DNA of 7,501 bases from Anaerolineae bacterium (GCA_019912905.1 JAIOHO010000617.1:1-7501), one strand, 5' to 3'. Shown: positions 1 through 5,878, counted from the stretch's first letter. The notes: a model not told the origin generated them from the letters alone. Numbers and translations: made by a program.

Positions 1-1
1 C

Positions 2-562
2 GACTCACCCACATGCTACGACCTGATTACCGGCAGCGTCCTGTGTCTCGGCAAAGTGACCAATACTCAGAATCGAGCCATCGCCCATGTCCGGCTGCGA
101 GTTCTGCTGCTGGACGCCGCGATGGGGGTGATCGGGGACTCACCCGCAGGCGTCGAGCAGGCCATGATTCCGCCAGGCCAGAGCGCCCCCTACAGCACCC
201 TCTTCACCCCCGGAGTCGAGGGCTACGTGCAGGCGGCGGTTGAACTGCTGTCGGCCTCATCTGCGGCGGGTGAAAATCTGATTGCGCTGTCCATCCTGAA
301 CGAGAATGTCGTCCACGATGGCAGTCGCTACCGCGTCACCGCCACCCTGTTCAATGCAGCTGGGGCCGCAGTCGGGCCAGCACGGGTGGTTTTGATGCTG
401 CTCGATGCCGAGGGTCACGTCGCCGGGTACCGGGTGATGACCCTCGCCACCGGCCTGGAAGCCGACGCCCGCCAGCCGATCGAGATTGAAGCGGTGGCCC
501 AGGCCCACACAGGCGAGCTGACCCACCAGCTTTATGCCGAAGCGCGTTTAGCTGGCGATTAG
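2..562 (+). CDS. FxLYD-like domain protein, C-terminal part (5' end outside window)
   Basis: The frame is open from the first bases of the window to a TAG at 560-562, giving about 186 residues. Translation before the first internal ATG (56) continues sensibly as a beta-strand-rich sequence (YDLITGSVLCLGKVTN), so the gene begins upstream of the window. The visible part looks like two copies of one module: a 'G-x-V-x-N' strand, alternating hydrophobic strands (HVRLRVLLLDAA and GPARVVLMLLDAEG), then a Pro/Gly-rich turn before the next strand (IPPGQSAPYSTLF; DARQPIEIEA). This is the pattern of FxLYD/DUF3426-like immunoglobulin-fold domains, usually found in secreted or membrane-anchored envelope proteins. 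No catalytic residues are apparent, and a signal peptide or anchor would lie outside the window. The family call rests on pattern only. The gene converges on pyrH and overlaps its end by 15 bases. Confidence 0.6.
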   Translation, partial: DSPTCYDLITGSVLCLGKVTNTQNRAIAHVRLRVLLLDAAMGVIGDSPAGVEQAMIPPGQSAPYSTLFTPGVEGYVQAAVELLSASSAAGENLIALSILNENVVHDGSRYRVTATLFNAAGAAVGPARVVLMLLDAEGHVAGYRVMTLATGLEADARQPIEIEAVAQAHTGELTHQLYAEARLAGD

Positions 563-1273
563 CGTGCCGACACTGTGGTCGCCCTGGACAGCGCGCAGCA
601 GGTCATCATCTTCCCAGAAATCCACCACCAGGATCGGCATCTTGTTTTCTTCGCATAAGGTGAAGGCGGTCATGTCCATCACCTGGAGCTTGCCTTCGAT
701 CACATCCTTATACGTCAGTTTCTCGTAGCGCACCGCAGAGGGGTCTTTCTTCGGGTCCGCCGAGTAGACGCCGTTGACTTTGGTGGCTTTAATCACGATG
801 TCGGCGTTGATCTCGGAGGCGCGCAGGGCGGCGGCGGTATCCGTTGTGAAGTAGGGGTTGCCCAGGCCGCCGGTAATAACGACCACCCGGCCTTTTTCCA
901 GGTGCCGGATCGCGCGCAGGCGGATGTACGGTTCGGCGACCGCATTCATCTGGATAGCGGTCTGTACGCGAGTCACGACACTGAAACGTTCGAGCGCATC
1001 CTGGAGAGCCAGCCCATTCATCACCGTGGCGATCATCCCCATGTGGTCGGCAGTCGCCTGTTCCATACCGCGTTCCACGCCAATTGCGCCGCGCCACAGG
1101 TTGCCGCCGCCGATGACCACCGCGGTCTGCACGCCCAGTTCATGAATCTGTTTGATTTTGGCGGCGATATCCTCGGCGCGGTCGGGATCGATGCCAATCC
1201 CATCCGCTCCCGCCAGGGCTTCCCCGCTCAATTTGAGGACAATGCGCTTGTAAATGGGTCCCACTAAAGTCAT
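548..1273 (-). CDS. pyrH: UMP kinase (uridylate kinase, PyrH)
   Basis: Phosphorylates UMP to UDP with ATP in de novo pyrimidine synthesis, in the cytoplasm. The bacterial enzyme is a hexamer of the amino-acid-kinase fold, unrelated to eukaryotic UMP/CMP kinase. At 241 residues it has the normal length. Visible family motifs are KLSGEAL (14-20), GGGNLWRG (55-62), ADHMGM (75-80), the GGLGNPYFTTDTAAALRA block (135-152) for UMP and nucleotide binding, KVNGVYSADPKK (165-176), MDMTAFTLC (199-207) and a C-terminal GTLI. The ATG at 1271-1273 has an AAAGGGG ribosome site six bases upstream (1280-1286). It follows rpsB-tsf as in most bacteria, but a strong terminator lies between tsf and pyrH, so it probably has its own promoter. 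frr, the common next gene, is absent; an opposing gene overlaps the pyrH 3' end by 15 bases. Confidence 0.97.
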   Translation of the reverse strand: MTLVGPIYKRIVLKLSGEALAGADGIGIDPDRAEDIAAKIKQIHELGVQTAVVIGGGNLWRGAIGVERGMEQATADHMGMIATVMNGLALQDALERFSVVTRVQTAIQMNAVAEPYIRLRAIRHLEKGRVVVITGGLGNPYFTTDTAAALRASEINADIVIKATKVNGVYSADPKKDPSAVRYEKLTYKDVIEGKLQVMDMTAFTLCEENKMPILVVDFWEDDDLLRAVQGDHSVGTLIAS

Positions 1274-1322
1274 GTATAGCCCCTTTCCGTAGGCGACTCG
1301 CTGAATGGATATGAAGCGATAT

Positions 1323-1343
1323 GCGGCTCAACAGCGGCTCAAC
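1323..1343. repeat. Tandem 10-bp direct repeat upstream of pyrH
   Basis: GCGGCTCAAC occurs twice without mismatch, at 1323-1332 and 1334-1343. The period is 11 bp, about one helical turn. It lies some 50-70 bp upstream of the pyrH start, inside the spacer after the tsf terminator. Head-to-tail repeats with an 11-bp period are typical of OmpR/PhoB-type response regulator sites, so a regulatory site is possible. On the pyrH strand each copy also contains a TTGAGC that could serve as a -35 box, but no convincing -10 box follows at normal spacing. The repeat is plain in the sequence; its function is inference. Confidence 0.5.
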
Positions 1344-1411
1344 CTGCCCCGTGCCGTGCGAACCTCAATGGACTGCTCGATCCGGCAGATCGCGGCTTGC
1401 GACCTCCAGCC

Positions 1412-1443
1412 AAAAAAAAAGGGACTGGCAAATGCCAATCCCT
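1412..1443 (-). terminator. Intrinsic terminator after tsf
   Basis: Read on the minus strand, GGGATTGGC, loop ATTT and GCCAGTCCC form a 9-bp stem with one G-U pair, followed directly by a run of nine T after one further possible A-T pair. This is a textbook Rho-independent terminator. It starts about 50 bases after the tsf stop codon and ends the rpsB-tsf transcript before pyrH. In the opposite direction the stem is not followed by a T run, so it should act on one strand only. Confidence 0.93.
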
Positions 1444-1493
1444 CTGAACCGACCCGGTCAGCCTGTCGCTGAAATCGCCAGTTCGGGGTGCAA

Positions 1494-2132
1494 TCAGGCA
1501 TCGGTTGCCTGGCCCCCATCATCCCCCAGGGCGAACCGAGCAAAGCGGCGAACCTCGCAGCTTTCCCCCACCTTGGCAACCAGCGCCGACAAGGCTTCGC
1601 TGACTGACTTCGAGTCGTCCATCAGGTATTCCTGCTCCATGAGGACGATTTCCTCGAAGTATTTACTCATGCGGCCCTCGATGATTTTTTCGAGAATATC
1701 ATCAGGCTTGCTGGCATTCTTGGGATCTTCCTTCAGGATACGCATTTGCAGGTCGCGCTCGGCCTTGATCACGGCTTCCGGCACCGCATCACGCTGGACA
1801 TATTCCGGGGCCATATTCGCAATGTGCAGCGCCACGCCGCGCGCGAATTCCTGAAACGGTTCGGAACTCGCCACAAAATCCGTTTCGCAGTTCACCTCGA
1901 CCATCACCCCCAGGCGCTGGTTGAAGTGCTGGTAGGTCTGGATCAGACCTTCGTTCATCGTGCGGCCCGCGCTCAGCTTTTTCGCCGCTTTCGCCAGACC
2001 TTTTTCGCGCAGGTATTCGACCGCCTTGTCGAAGTCGCCGCCGCTGGCTTCGAGCGCCTTTTTACAATCCAGCGGCCCCGCACCGGTCGATGTGCGCAGG
2101 TCTTTTACCATCTGGGCGGTAATTTCGGTCAT
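1494..2132 (-). CDS. tsf: Elongation factor Ts
   Basis: Nucleotide exchange factor that removes GDP from EF-Tu so it can be recharged with GTP during translation. The N-terminal UBA-like domain carries the family signature (LRTSTGAGPLDCKKALEAS, about 12-30; TGAG at 16-19). The core domain carries NCETDFVA (81-88), and the C-terminal part ends with EVRRFARFALGD. At 212 residues it is a short EF-Ts, close to the compact Thermus-type form and well below the roughly 280 residues of the E. coli protein, which has a second core subdomain and a coiled coil. The ATG at 2130-2132 is three bases after the rpsB stop. Its ribosome site, GAGGA at 2143-2147, lies inside the last codons of rpsB, so translation is probably coupled. 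The gene ends before a strong terminator. Confidence 0.97.
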   Translation of the reverse strand: MTEITAQMVKDLRTSTGAGPLDCKKALEASGGDFDKAVEYLREKGLAKAAKKLSAGRTMNEGLIQTYQHFNQRLGVMVEVNCETDFVASSEPFQEFARGVALHIANMAPEYVQRDAVPEAVIKAERDLQMRILKEDPKNASKPDDILEKIIEGRMSKYFEEIVLMEQEYLMDDSKSVSEALSALVAKVGESCEVRRFARFALGDDGGQATDA

Positions 2133-2135
2133 GAT

Positions 2136-3002
2136 TTACTTATCCTCGTCAACCTCGTCCGCAGTTTCGTCGTCATCCTCGAACAGCTTCGCATCGCGCA
2201 GTTTCGCCAGGGTCGATTCGCCCAGGTACTGTTCGTCATCTTCTTCTTCAACTTCTTCATAGGCGGAGTAATCGGGTGTACCCTCGTCTTCGCCTTCTTC
2301 CATATCTTCCGCCTTGCGCATCGCCTGGCCCTCGGCGACGGCATCGGCCATTCCCCCGACGATCAGCTTGATGGCGCGCACCGCGTCGTCATTGGCCGGG
2401 ATAATGTAATCCACCACATCGGGATCGCTGTTAGTATCGACCAGCGCGATGACGGGAATATTGAGGGTGTTGGCCTCTTTGACGGCGGTCGACTCGCGGA
2501 TCGTGTCCACGACCAGCAGCATTTCGGGCAGGCGGCGCATATCGCGAATGCCGCCCAGCCGCAGCTGCAATTTCTCGATTTTGCGTTCGAGAATGAGGGC
2601 TTCTTTCTTGGTCAGCAGCTCGAACTCACCGGCGTCGCGGCGGCGTTCCAGCTTCTTCAGGGTGTCGATGCGCTCGCGGATGGTGCGCCAGTTGGTCAGC
2701 GTGCCGCCCAGCCAGCGGTGATTGACGTAAGGCATCTTGCAGCGTTCTGCTTCACGGCGGATGCTTTCCTGCGCCTGGCGCTTGGTACCGACGAACAGCA
2801 CCGTGCCGCCGCCCGCCACCAAATCGCGGATCGCGTCGTGATACTTATTCAGGTTGACCATCGTCTGCTGCAAATCAATGATGTGAATGCCGTTGCGCTC
2901 GGCAAAGATAAAGGGCTTCATCTTCGGGTTCCACTTCTGGGTGCGATGCCCGAAGTGAACGCCAGTTTCCAGAAGCGCCTTCATAGACACTGTGGAAGGC
3001 AT
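2136..3002 (-). CDS. rpsB: 30S ribosomal protein S2 (uS2)
   Basis: Small-subunit protein bound late at the head-body junction of 16S rRNA, needed for bS1 docking and start-site engagement in many bacteria. Diagnostic stretches are GVHFGHRTQKWNPKM (14-28), VGTKRQAQESI (71-81), RWLGGTLTNW (96-105), LPEMLLVVDT (158-167) and the IPVIALVDTNSDP strand (182-194). At 288 residues it exceeds the usual 225-260 because of a C-terminal tail (232-288) in which about half the residues are Asp or Glu. The ATG at 3000-3002 has AGGAG at 3012-3016, nine bases upstream, and the protein begins at the normal family N-terminus. It is first in an rpsB-tsf transcript. In E. coli, S2 represses its own rpsB-tsf mRNA; the structured leader here would allow something similar, which is inference. 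Confidence 0.98.
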   Translation of the reverse strand: MPSTVSMKALLETGVHFGHRTQKWNPKMKPFIFAERNGIHIIDLQQTMVNLNKYHDAIRDLVAGGGTVLFVGTKRQAQESIRREAERCKMPYVNHRWLGGTLTNWRTIRERIDTLKKLERRRDAGEFELLTKKEALILERKIEKLQLRLGGIRDMRRLPEMLLVVDTIRESTAVKEANTLNIPVIALVDTNSDPDVVDYIIPANDDAVRAIKLIVGGMADAVAEGQAMRKAEDMEEGEDEGTPDYSAYEEVEEEDDEQYLGESTLAKLRDAKLFEDDDETADEVDEDK

Positions 3003-3044
3003 AAATGATTTCTCCTGTAGCTTGTGTTTGAGCGATCATGCCTT

Positions 3045-3076
3045 TCAACCTCCGGTGGAATCTCGCACGAGGTCGA
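3045..3076 (-). promoter_or_regulatory. rpsB leader hairpin that can mask a Shine-Dalgarno sequence
   Basis: On the minus strand TCGACCTC (3069-3076) pairs with GAGGTTGA (3045-3052) over 8 bp with one G-U. It continues as GTG/CAC (3066-3068 with 3055-3057) after a two-base bulge and closes on an eight-base loop. The 3' arm contains GGAGG (3049-3053), a strong ribosome site nine bases before an ATG at 3037-3039. That ATG is out of frame with rpsB. A competing hairpin, TCTCG with CGAGA (3061-3065 and 3074-3078), uses part of the same arm, so the two folds exclude each other. The pairing is visible; a switching role is inference. Confidence 0.45.
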
Positions 3077-3111
3077 GACAACACCCCCAGAGTCCAGGCA
3101 TGTGATTTTAA

Positions 3112-3130
3112 CCTGACCTTACCAGTCAGG
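3112..3130 (-). promoter_or_regulatory. Hairpin at the predicted 5' end of the rpsB mRNA
   Basis: CCTGAC (minus strand, 3125-3130) and GTCAGG (3112-3117) form a perfect 6-bp stem with a seven-base loop. The stem starts one or two bases after the predicted transcription start (about 3131-3132), so the rpsB mRNA would carry it at its very 5' end. Such stems often protect mRNA from decay or form part of a ribosomal-protein leader fold. No T run follows, so it is not a terminator. Confidence 0.5.
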
Positions 3131-3138
3131 CCGGACGC

Positions 3139-3168
3139 ATTTTAGCATAGAGCGCCGGGCAAGATCAA
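3139..3168 (-). promoter_or_regulatory. Sigma-70-type promoter of rpsB-tsf, extended -10
   Basis: On the minus strand there is a -35 box TTGATC (3163-3168), an 18-base spacer, and a -10 box TAAAAT (3139-3144) preceded by TGC, which makes an extended -10 (TGnTAAAAT). Predicted start is about 3131-3132, giving a leader of about 130 bases before rpsB. An A/T-rich patch (CCAAAAATAT on this strand, 3181-3190) lies where an UP element could be. It is the best promoter match in the window, as expected for a ribosomal-protein gene. Confidence 0.75.
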
Positions 3169-3230
3169 GATGCAGGCAGCATATTTTTGGCAGGATGCAG
3201 AACGTTCCAGTTTTTCGCGAGCAGCCGCTG

Positions 3231-3258
3231 GATCACTTCCTGAAGTGGCGGCGTGATC
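3231..3258. repeat. Overlapping inverted repeats between the DUF4037 gene and the rpsB promoter
   Basis: GATCAC (3231-3236) is matched by GTGATC (3253-3258). Sharing its last three bases, CACTTC (3234-3239) is matched by GAAGTG (3242-3247). Either pair can form a stem. They lie just past the DUF4037 stop codon, upstream of the rpsB -35 box. There is no T run on either strand, so this is not a standard terminator. Possible roles are an RNA 3' end stem or a protein-binding site; nothing decides this. Confidence 0.3.
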
Positions 3259-3261
3259 ACC

Positions 3262-4365
3262 CTATTCGTACAGCGCCCGGATTCGCCCGCGCAGCCAGGC
3301 CGCTTCACGCAGGTCGGTGCTGTCGCTGAACTGGTCGATCGCGCCGATCATGCGGCCTGCCGCAAGGCGTCGGACGGCTTCATCCTGCACCTGGTTCATG
3401 AGCGCCTCGGCAAATCGTTCTCCGTGGATGACCTGATAGGGGCGTTCATGAAAGCTCGATACCTCCGCGGGCAGAGGGTCCGTAAGACCCAGAGCATTGT
3501 GCAGGTCGGCAACCACCCCATACGCCGCCGCCAGATGCCGTTCACGTTCATGCCAGTCTTCAGAATCCAGCGCCGCGTTCAGGATTGGGGATAAGCGGGG
3601 GCTGCACGCCAATCGCGCAAAGGCCGTGCCAAACCACTTCGCATAGGGCGCATACTGGCGCTCCATCAGAAAGCCCAACTGCATCAGGTCCCGCACCAAC
3701 CGCGCCGCCAGGATGCGCGAGCCGAGTTCGTCACCGACGTCGCCCGTGCGCCCCACGAACGGTTCTTCCTGGCCGATGCGCGTCCACCCGGCGGCCAGCA
3801 GGTAAAGCCACACGTCGCGCGGATACCAGGCGAACTGCTGGCGCAGCGCCGGGACTTCGCCCAGACCTGCATGAAACACGCCCCCGGCGGTCAGCGTGCG
3901 CAGCTTCTGCTGGGGAAACGTCAGCCAATCCGGGGGTTCAGGGATTCTGCCGGGCTGCCAGGCATAGCCGAGATAGCCGCGCACGAAGCGCCCGACGGTC
4001 GTCACTTCAATGCGGTGCTGGACCGGCCCGCTGGTCTTCGGCTCGAAGCGCAGGATGCCCGGTTCGTCAGGGATTTCCTCAAAGCTGGTTGGATAGCCCC
4101 GGAAGGTATACGGCAGGCGCTGACGGAACACCTCGCCGATGGCATCCGCTGCCCCGGTCAGTTCCTCCTCGCTCACGTACAGGCTGACACGCGGCCCCCA
4201 GTGATGATCGCGCGACAGGGGCGTATCGAAACCCAGCACTTCAGAGCCGGAGTCGATCAGCGCGGCGTCGTAGCGCAGGTCGGGAAATTCGGCCTCCAGC
4301 ACCGGCTGCACCAGTTCCGCGAAAAACGCGCGTGACAATTCCAGGCCGGGGATAAATTCGGGCAT
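3262..4365 (-). CDS. DUF4037 domain protein, nucleotidyltransferase-like
   Basis: A 367-residue protein of uncharacterised function. Residues 40-59 (starting GSEVLGFDT and ending SRDHHWGPR) resemble the Gly-Ser...Asp active-site strand of polymerase-beta-type nucleotidyltransferases. The block at about 180-250, with YPRDVWLYLLAAGW, VGRTGDVGDELGS and a Tyr/Lys/Trp-rich stretch ending KWFGTAF, is characteristic of DUF4037. No signal peptide or membrane segment is seen, so it should be cytoplasmic. The ATG at 4363-4365 is chosen because AGGAGG (4373-4378) lies seven bases upstream; the frame extends 37 codons further, but that part reads through the candidate promoter. The substrate is unknown: the fold suggests transfer of a nucleotide to a small molecule or protein, as in antibiotic-modifying or toxin-type relatives, but this is inference. 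It is followed by the rpsB promoter region with no obvious terminator. Confidence 0.85.
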   Translation of the reverse strand: MPEFIPGLELSRAFFAELVQPVLEAEFPDLRYDAALIDSGSEVLGFDTPLSRDHHWGPRVSLYVSEEELTGAADAIGEVFRQRLPYTFRGYPTSFEEIPDEPGILRFEPKTSGPVQHRIEVTTVGRFVRGYLGYAWQPGRIPEPPDWLTFPQQKLRTLTAGGVFHAGLGEVPALRQQFAWYPRDVWLYLLAAGWTRIGQEEPFVGRTGDVGDELGSRILAARLVRDLMQLGFLMERQYAPYAKWFGTAFARLACSPRLSPILNAALDSEDWHERERHLAAAYGVVADLHNALGLTDPLPAEVSSFHERPYQVIHGERFAEALMNQVQDEAVRRLAAGRMIGAIDQFSDSTDLREAAWLRGRIRALYE

Positions 4366-4390
4366 GACCGGTCCTCCTCTTAAAGGAACG

Positions 4391-4396
4391 AGTATA
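4391..4396 (-). promoter_or_regulatory. Candidate -10 box for the DUF4037 gene
   Basis: TATACT on the minus strand, five of six matches to the consensus, would start transcription near 4384 and leave a leader of about 20 bases containing the AGGAGG site. The -35 region at normal spacing is T-rich (TTTATG or similar) and a poor match, so the promoter may be weak or need an activator. It could free this gene from the MFS gene upstream. Confidence 0.45.
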
Positions 4397-4437
4397 ACGG
4401 ACCGCAGAAGTTCATAAAAGGCCAATTCATGGCATCC

Positions 4438-4468
4438 CGCCAGGCAACCGGCAGGGTGGGTTGCGGCG
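4438..4468 (-). promoter_or_regulatory. GC-rich hairpin just after the MFS stop codon
   Basis: On the minus strand CGCC-GCAACC (4459-4468) pairs with GGTTGC-CT-GGCG (4438-4449): 10 base pairs with a two-base bulge and a nine-base loop. It begins five bases after the TGA at 4473-4475. The first T run on this strand (four T) is over 20 bases further on, so it is at best an imperfect terminator. It may protect the 3' end of the upstream transcript or reduce read-through into the DUF4037 gene. Confidence 0.4.
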
Positions 4469-4472
4469 AGAG

Positions 4473-5795
4473 TCACGTCCCTTCCACAGGCGGCATCTCG
4501 GCGGAGACCATCGACCGCAGCGTGGACTGCCGCAGGCGCGGGTAACGCCAGGCGATCCAGGCGGTCATGATCACCGTCGCCAGCCCGCCCGTCACGATGG
4601 CGAAGGGCACGCCCAGCGCCGCCGCCACGACTCCGGCTTCGAGTTCGCCCAACTGCGGGCCGCCGGTCGCAAAAATCATGTTGACGCCCGTCATCCGTCC
4701 ACGCAGGTGGTCCGGGGTCATCACCTGACGGATGGTGTTGCGGATCACGGTCGAGATAGTATCCCCCGCGCCGGTCAGGGCGAACAGGATGTAGGAGAGA
4801 ATCAGGCTGGTGGACAGGCCGAACAAGGCAGTGGCGACGCCATACACCCCCACGCTGACCAGCAGCACCAGCCCCTGCCGGTCGATGGCCCGCCGCAGCG
4901 CCAGAAAGCCCCCGGCCAGCAGCGCCCCAATCGGCTGCGCCGTCGCCAGCAGCCCGTAACCCGCCGCGCCCAGCCCCAGCAGATCGGACGCCACGATCGG
5001 CAGCATCGTTCGCGCCGAGCTGAAGAATGTCGCCAGAAAATCGAGCAGCATCGTCGCCCGGATGATGCGCGTATCGAAGGTAAAACGCATCCCTTCCTTG
5101 AGGGCGTGCCAGCTCATCGCTTCGGCGCGCACCTGCCCCCGATAATGGATGAAGGCCAGCGTCAGCGCAGCCAGGGCAAACAGCAGCGCATCGAGCGCAT
5201 AGACCCAGCCAATAGCGGCTTCGCCCACGTGCTCGCCCGCGCCGATCAGCACCCCCGCCAGCGCAGGCCCGGCGATGGTCGCCAACTGCCAGATGATGGT
5301 TTGCAGGCTGATCGCGTTGGTCAGATGTTCTGGCGGGACCAGATGCGGCACCAGCGACTGGCGGGCCGGGAGATCAAAGGCCATCAGTCCCGATGCCAGG
5401 GCACTGATCAGGTACACGGTCAGCACCGTCGCCTGCCCGGTCAGAGTCAGGACCGCCAGCACTGCGCCCAGGAGCGCCGCAAGCACCCGCGTGATGATCA
5501 TCAGCTTGCGCCGGTCGTAGGCGTCCGCCATCATGCCGCCCAGCAGTGAAAACGCCACTATCGGGATAATCCGCGCCAGCCCCAGCCCACCCAGGCCGAG
5601 CGCCTCCGCGCTCAGGTGGATGTCATGCCCCAGCAGAGTCAGCGTGGTCGTCTGGTCGCGCAGCAGTTGAAAGACGTGCCAGTTGACGGCAAAGGTCTGC
5701 ATCTGCGAACCGGTCGTCGAGTTAAGTTCGGCGATCCATACCAGGCGAAAATCGCGATAGCGGAAAGCGGCCAGGCGCGGGGGGTGTGGGGTCAT
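4473..5795 (-). CDS. MFS transporter, MFS_3/EntS-like exporter
   Basis: A major facilitator superfamily membrane protein of 440 residues with about 11-12 hydrophobic segments, expected to export a small molecule using the proton gradient. It begins with the family's RYRDFRLVWIAEL stretch. Motif A lies between the second and third helices (GGMMADAYDRRK, 86-97), and FDLPARQSLVPHLVP (140-154) and PDHLRGRMTGVNMIF (361-375) are typical of the MFS_3 branch (enterobactin exporter EntS and macrolide/multidrug relatives). An extra polar loop (LLRDQTTTLTLLGHDIHLS, 44-62) separates helices 1 and 2. The substrate cannot be read from sequence. The ATG at 5793-5795 is preferred because CGGAG (5805-5809) lies nine bases upstream; a TTG seven codons earlier is a weaker choice. 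It follows the EEP gene after 83 bases with no terminator seen, so probably shares its transcript. Confidence 0.9.
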   Translation of the reverse strand: MTPHPPRLAAFRYRDFRLVWIAELNSTTGSQMQTFAVNWHVFQLLRDQTTTLTLLGHDIHLSAEALGLGGLGLARIIPIVAFSLLGGMMADAYDRRKLMIITRVLAALLGAVLAVLTLTGQATVLTVYLISALASGLMAFDLPARQSLVPHLVPPEHLTNAISLQTIIWQLATIAGPALAGVLIGAGEHVGEAAIGWVYALDALLFALAALTLAFIHYRGQVRAEAMSWHALKEGMRFTFDTRIIRATMLLDFLATFFSSARTMLPIVASDLLGLGAAGYGLLATAQPIGALLAGGFLALRRAIDRQGLVLLVSVGVYGVATALFGLSTSLILSYILFALTGAGDTISTVIRNTIRQVMTPDHLRGRMTGVNMIFATGGPQLGELEAGVVAAALGVPFAIVTGGLATVIMTAWIAWRYPRLRQSTLRSMVSAEMPPVEGT

Positions 5796-5878
5796 AGGAT
5801 GATGCTCCGTGTGCAAAGTGAGTGCAATGAGTCCGTCATGCGGATGCGATCTCGCAGCCCAGGTTCACAGGCCGCGCC

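Noticed and set aside
2239..2264. TTC-rich low-complexity stretch resembling a simple repeat
   Set aside because: It is the complement of Glu codons in the acidic tail of uS2, in frame, so it is coding composition rather than a separate repeat.
1746..3008. 420-codon + strand ORF antisense to rpsB and tsf
   Set aside because: Its protein is a run of His, Phe, Arg and Gln with no domain pattern. It is explained by the codon bias of rpsB and tsf on the other strand, both certain genes.
3169..3200. GATGCAG occurring twice (3169-3175 and 3194-3200) upstream of the rpsB promoter
   Set aside because: Seven bases only, with no regular spacing or third copy; too short to support as a binding site.
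4366..4476. Longer N-terminus (37 more codons) for the DUF4037 protein
   Set aside because: This stretch contains the candidate -10 box and the AGGAGG site that serves the ATG at 4363-4365; the extra residues do not look like part of the domain.
4461..5549. 362-codon + strand ORF antisense to the MFS gene
   Set aside because: Composition is extreme (Arg, Gln, His, Pro, Gly) with no hydrophobic core, the usual shadow of a GC-rich membrane protein gene.
5796..5878. Separate promoter for the MFS gene
   Set aside because: TTGCAC occurs twice on the minus strand but no -10 box follows before the ribosome site, so co-transcription with the EEP gene is simpler.
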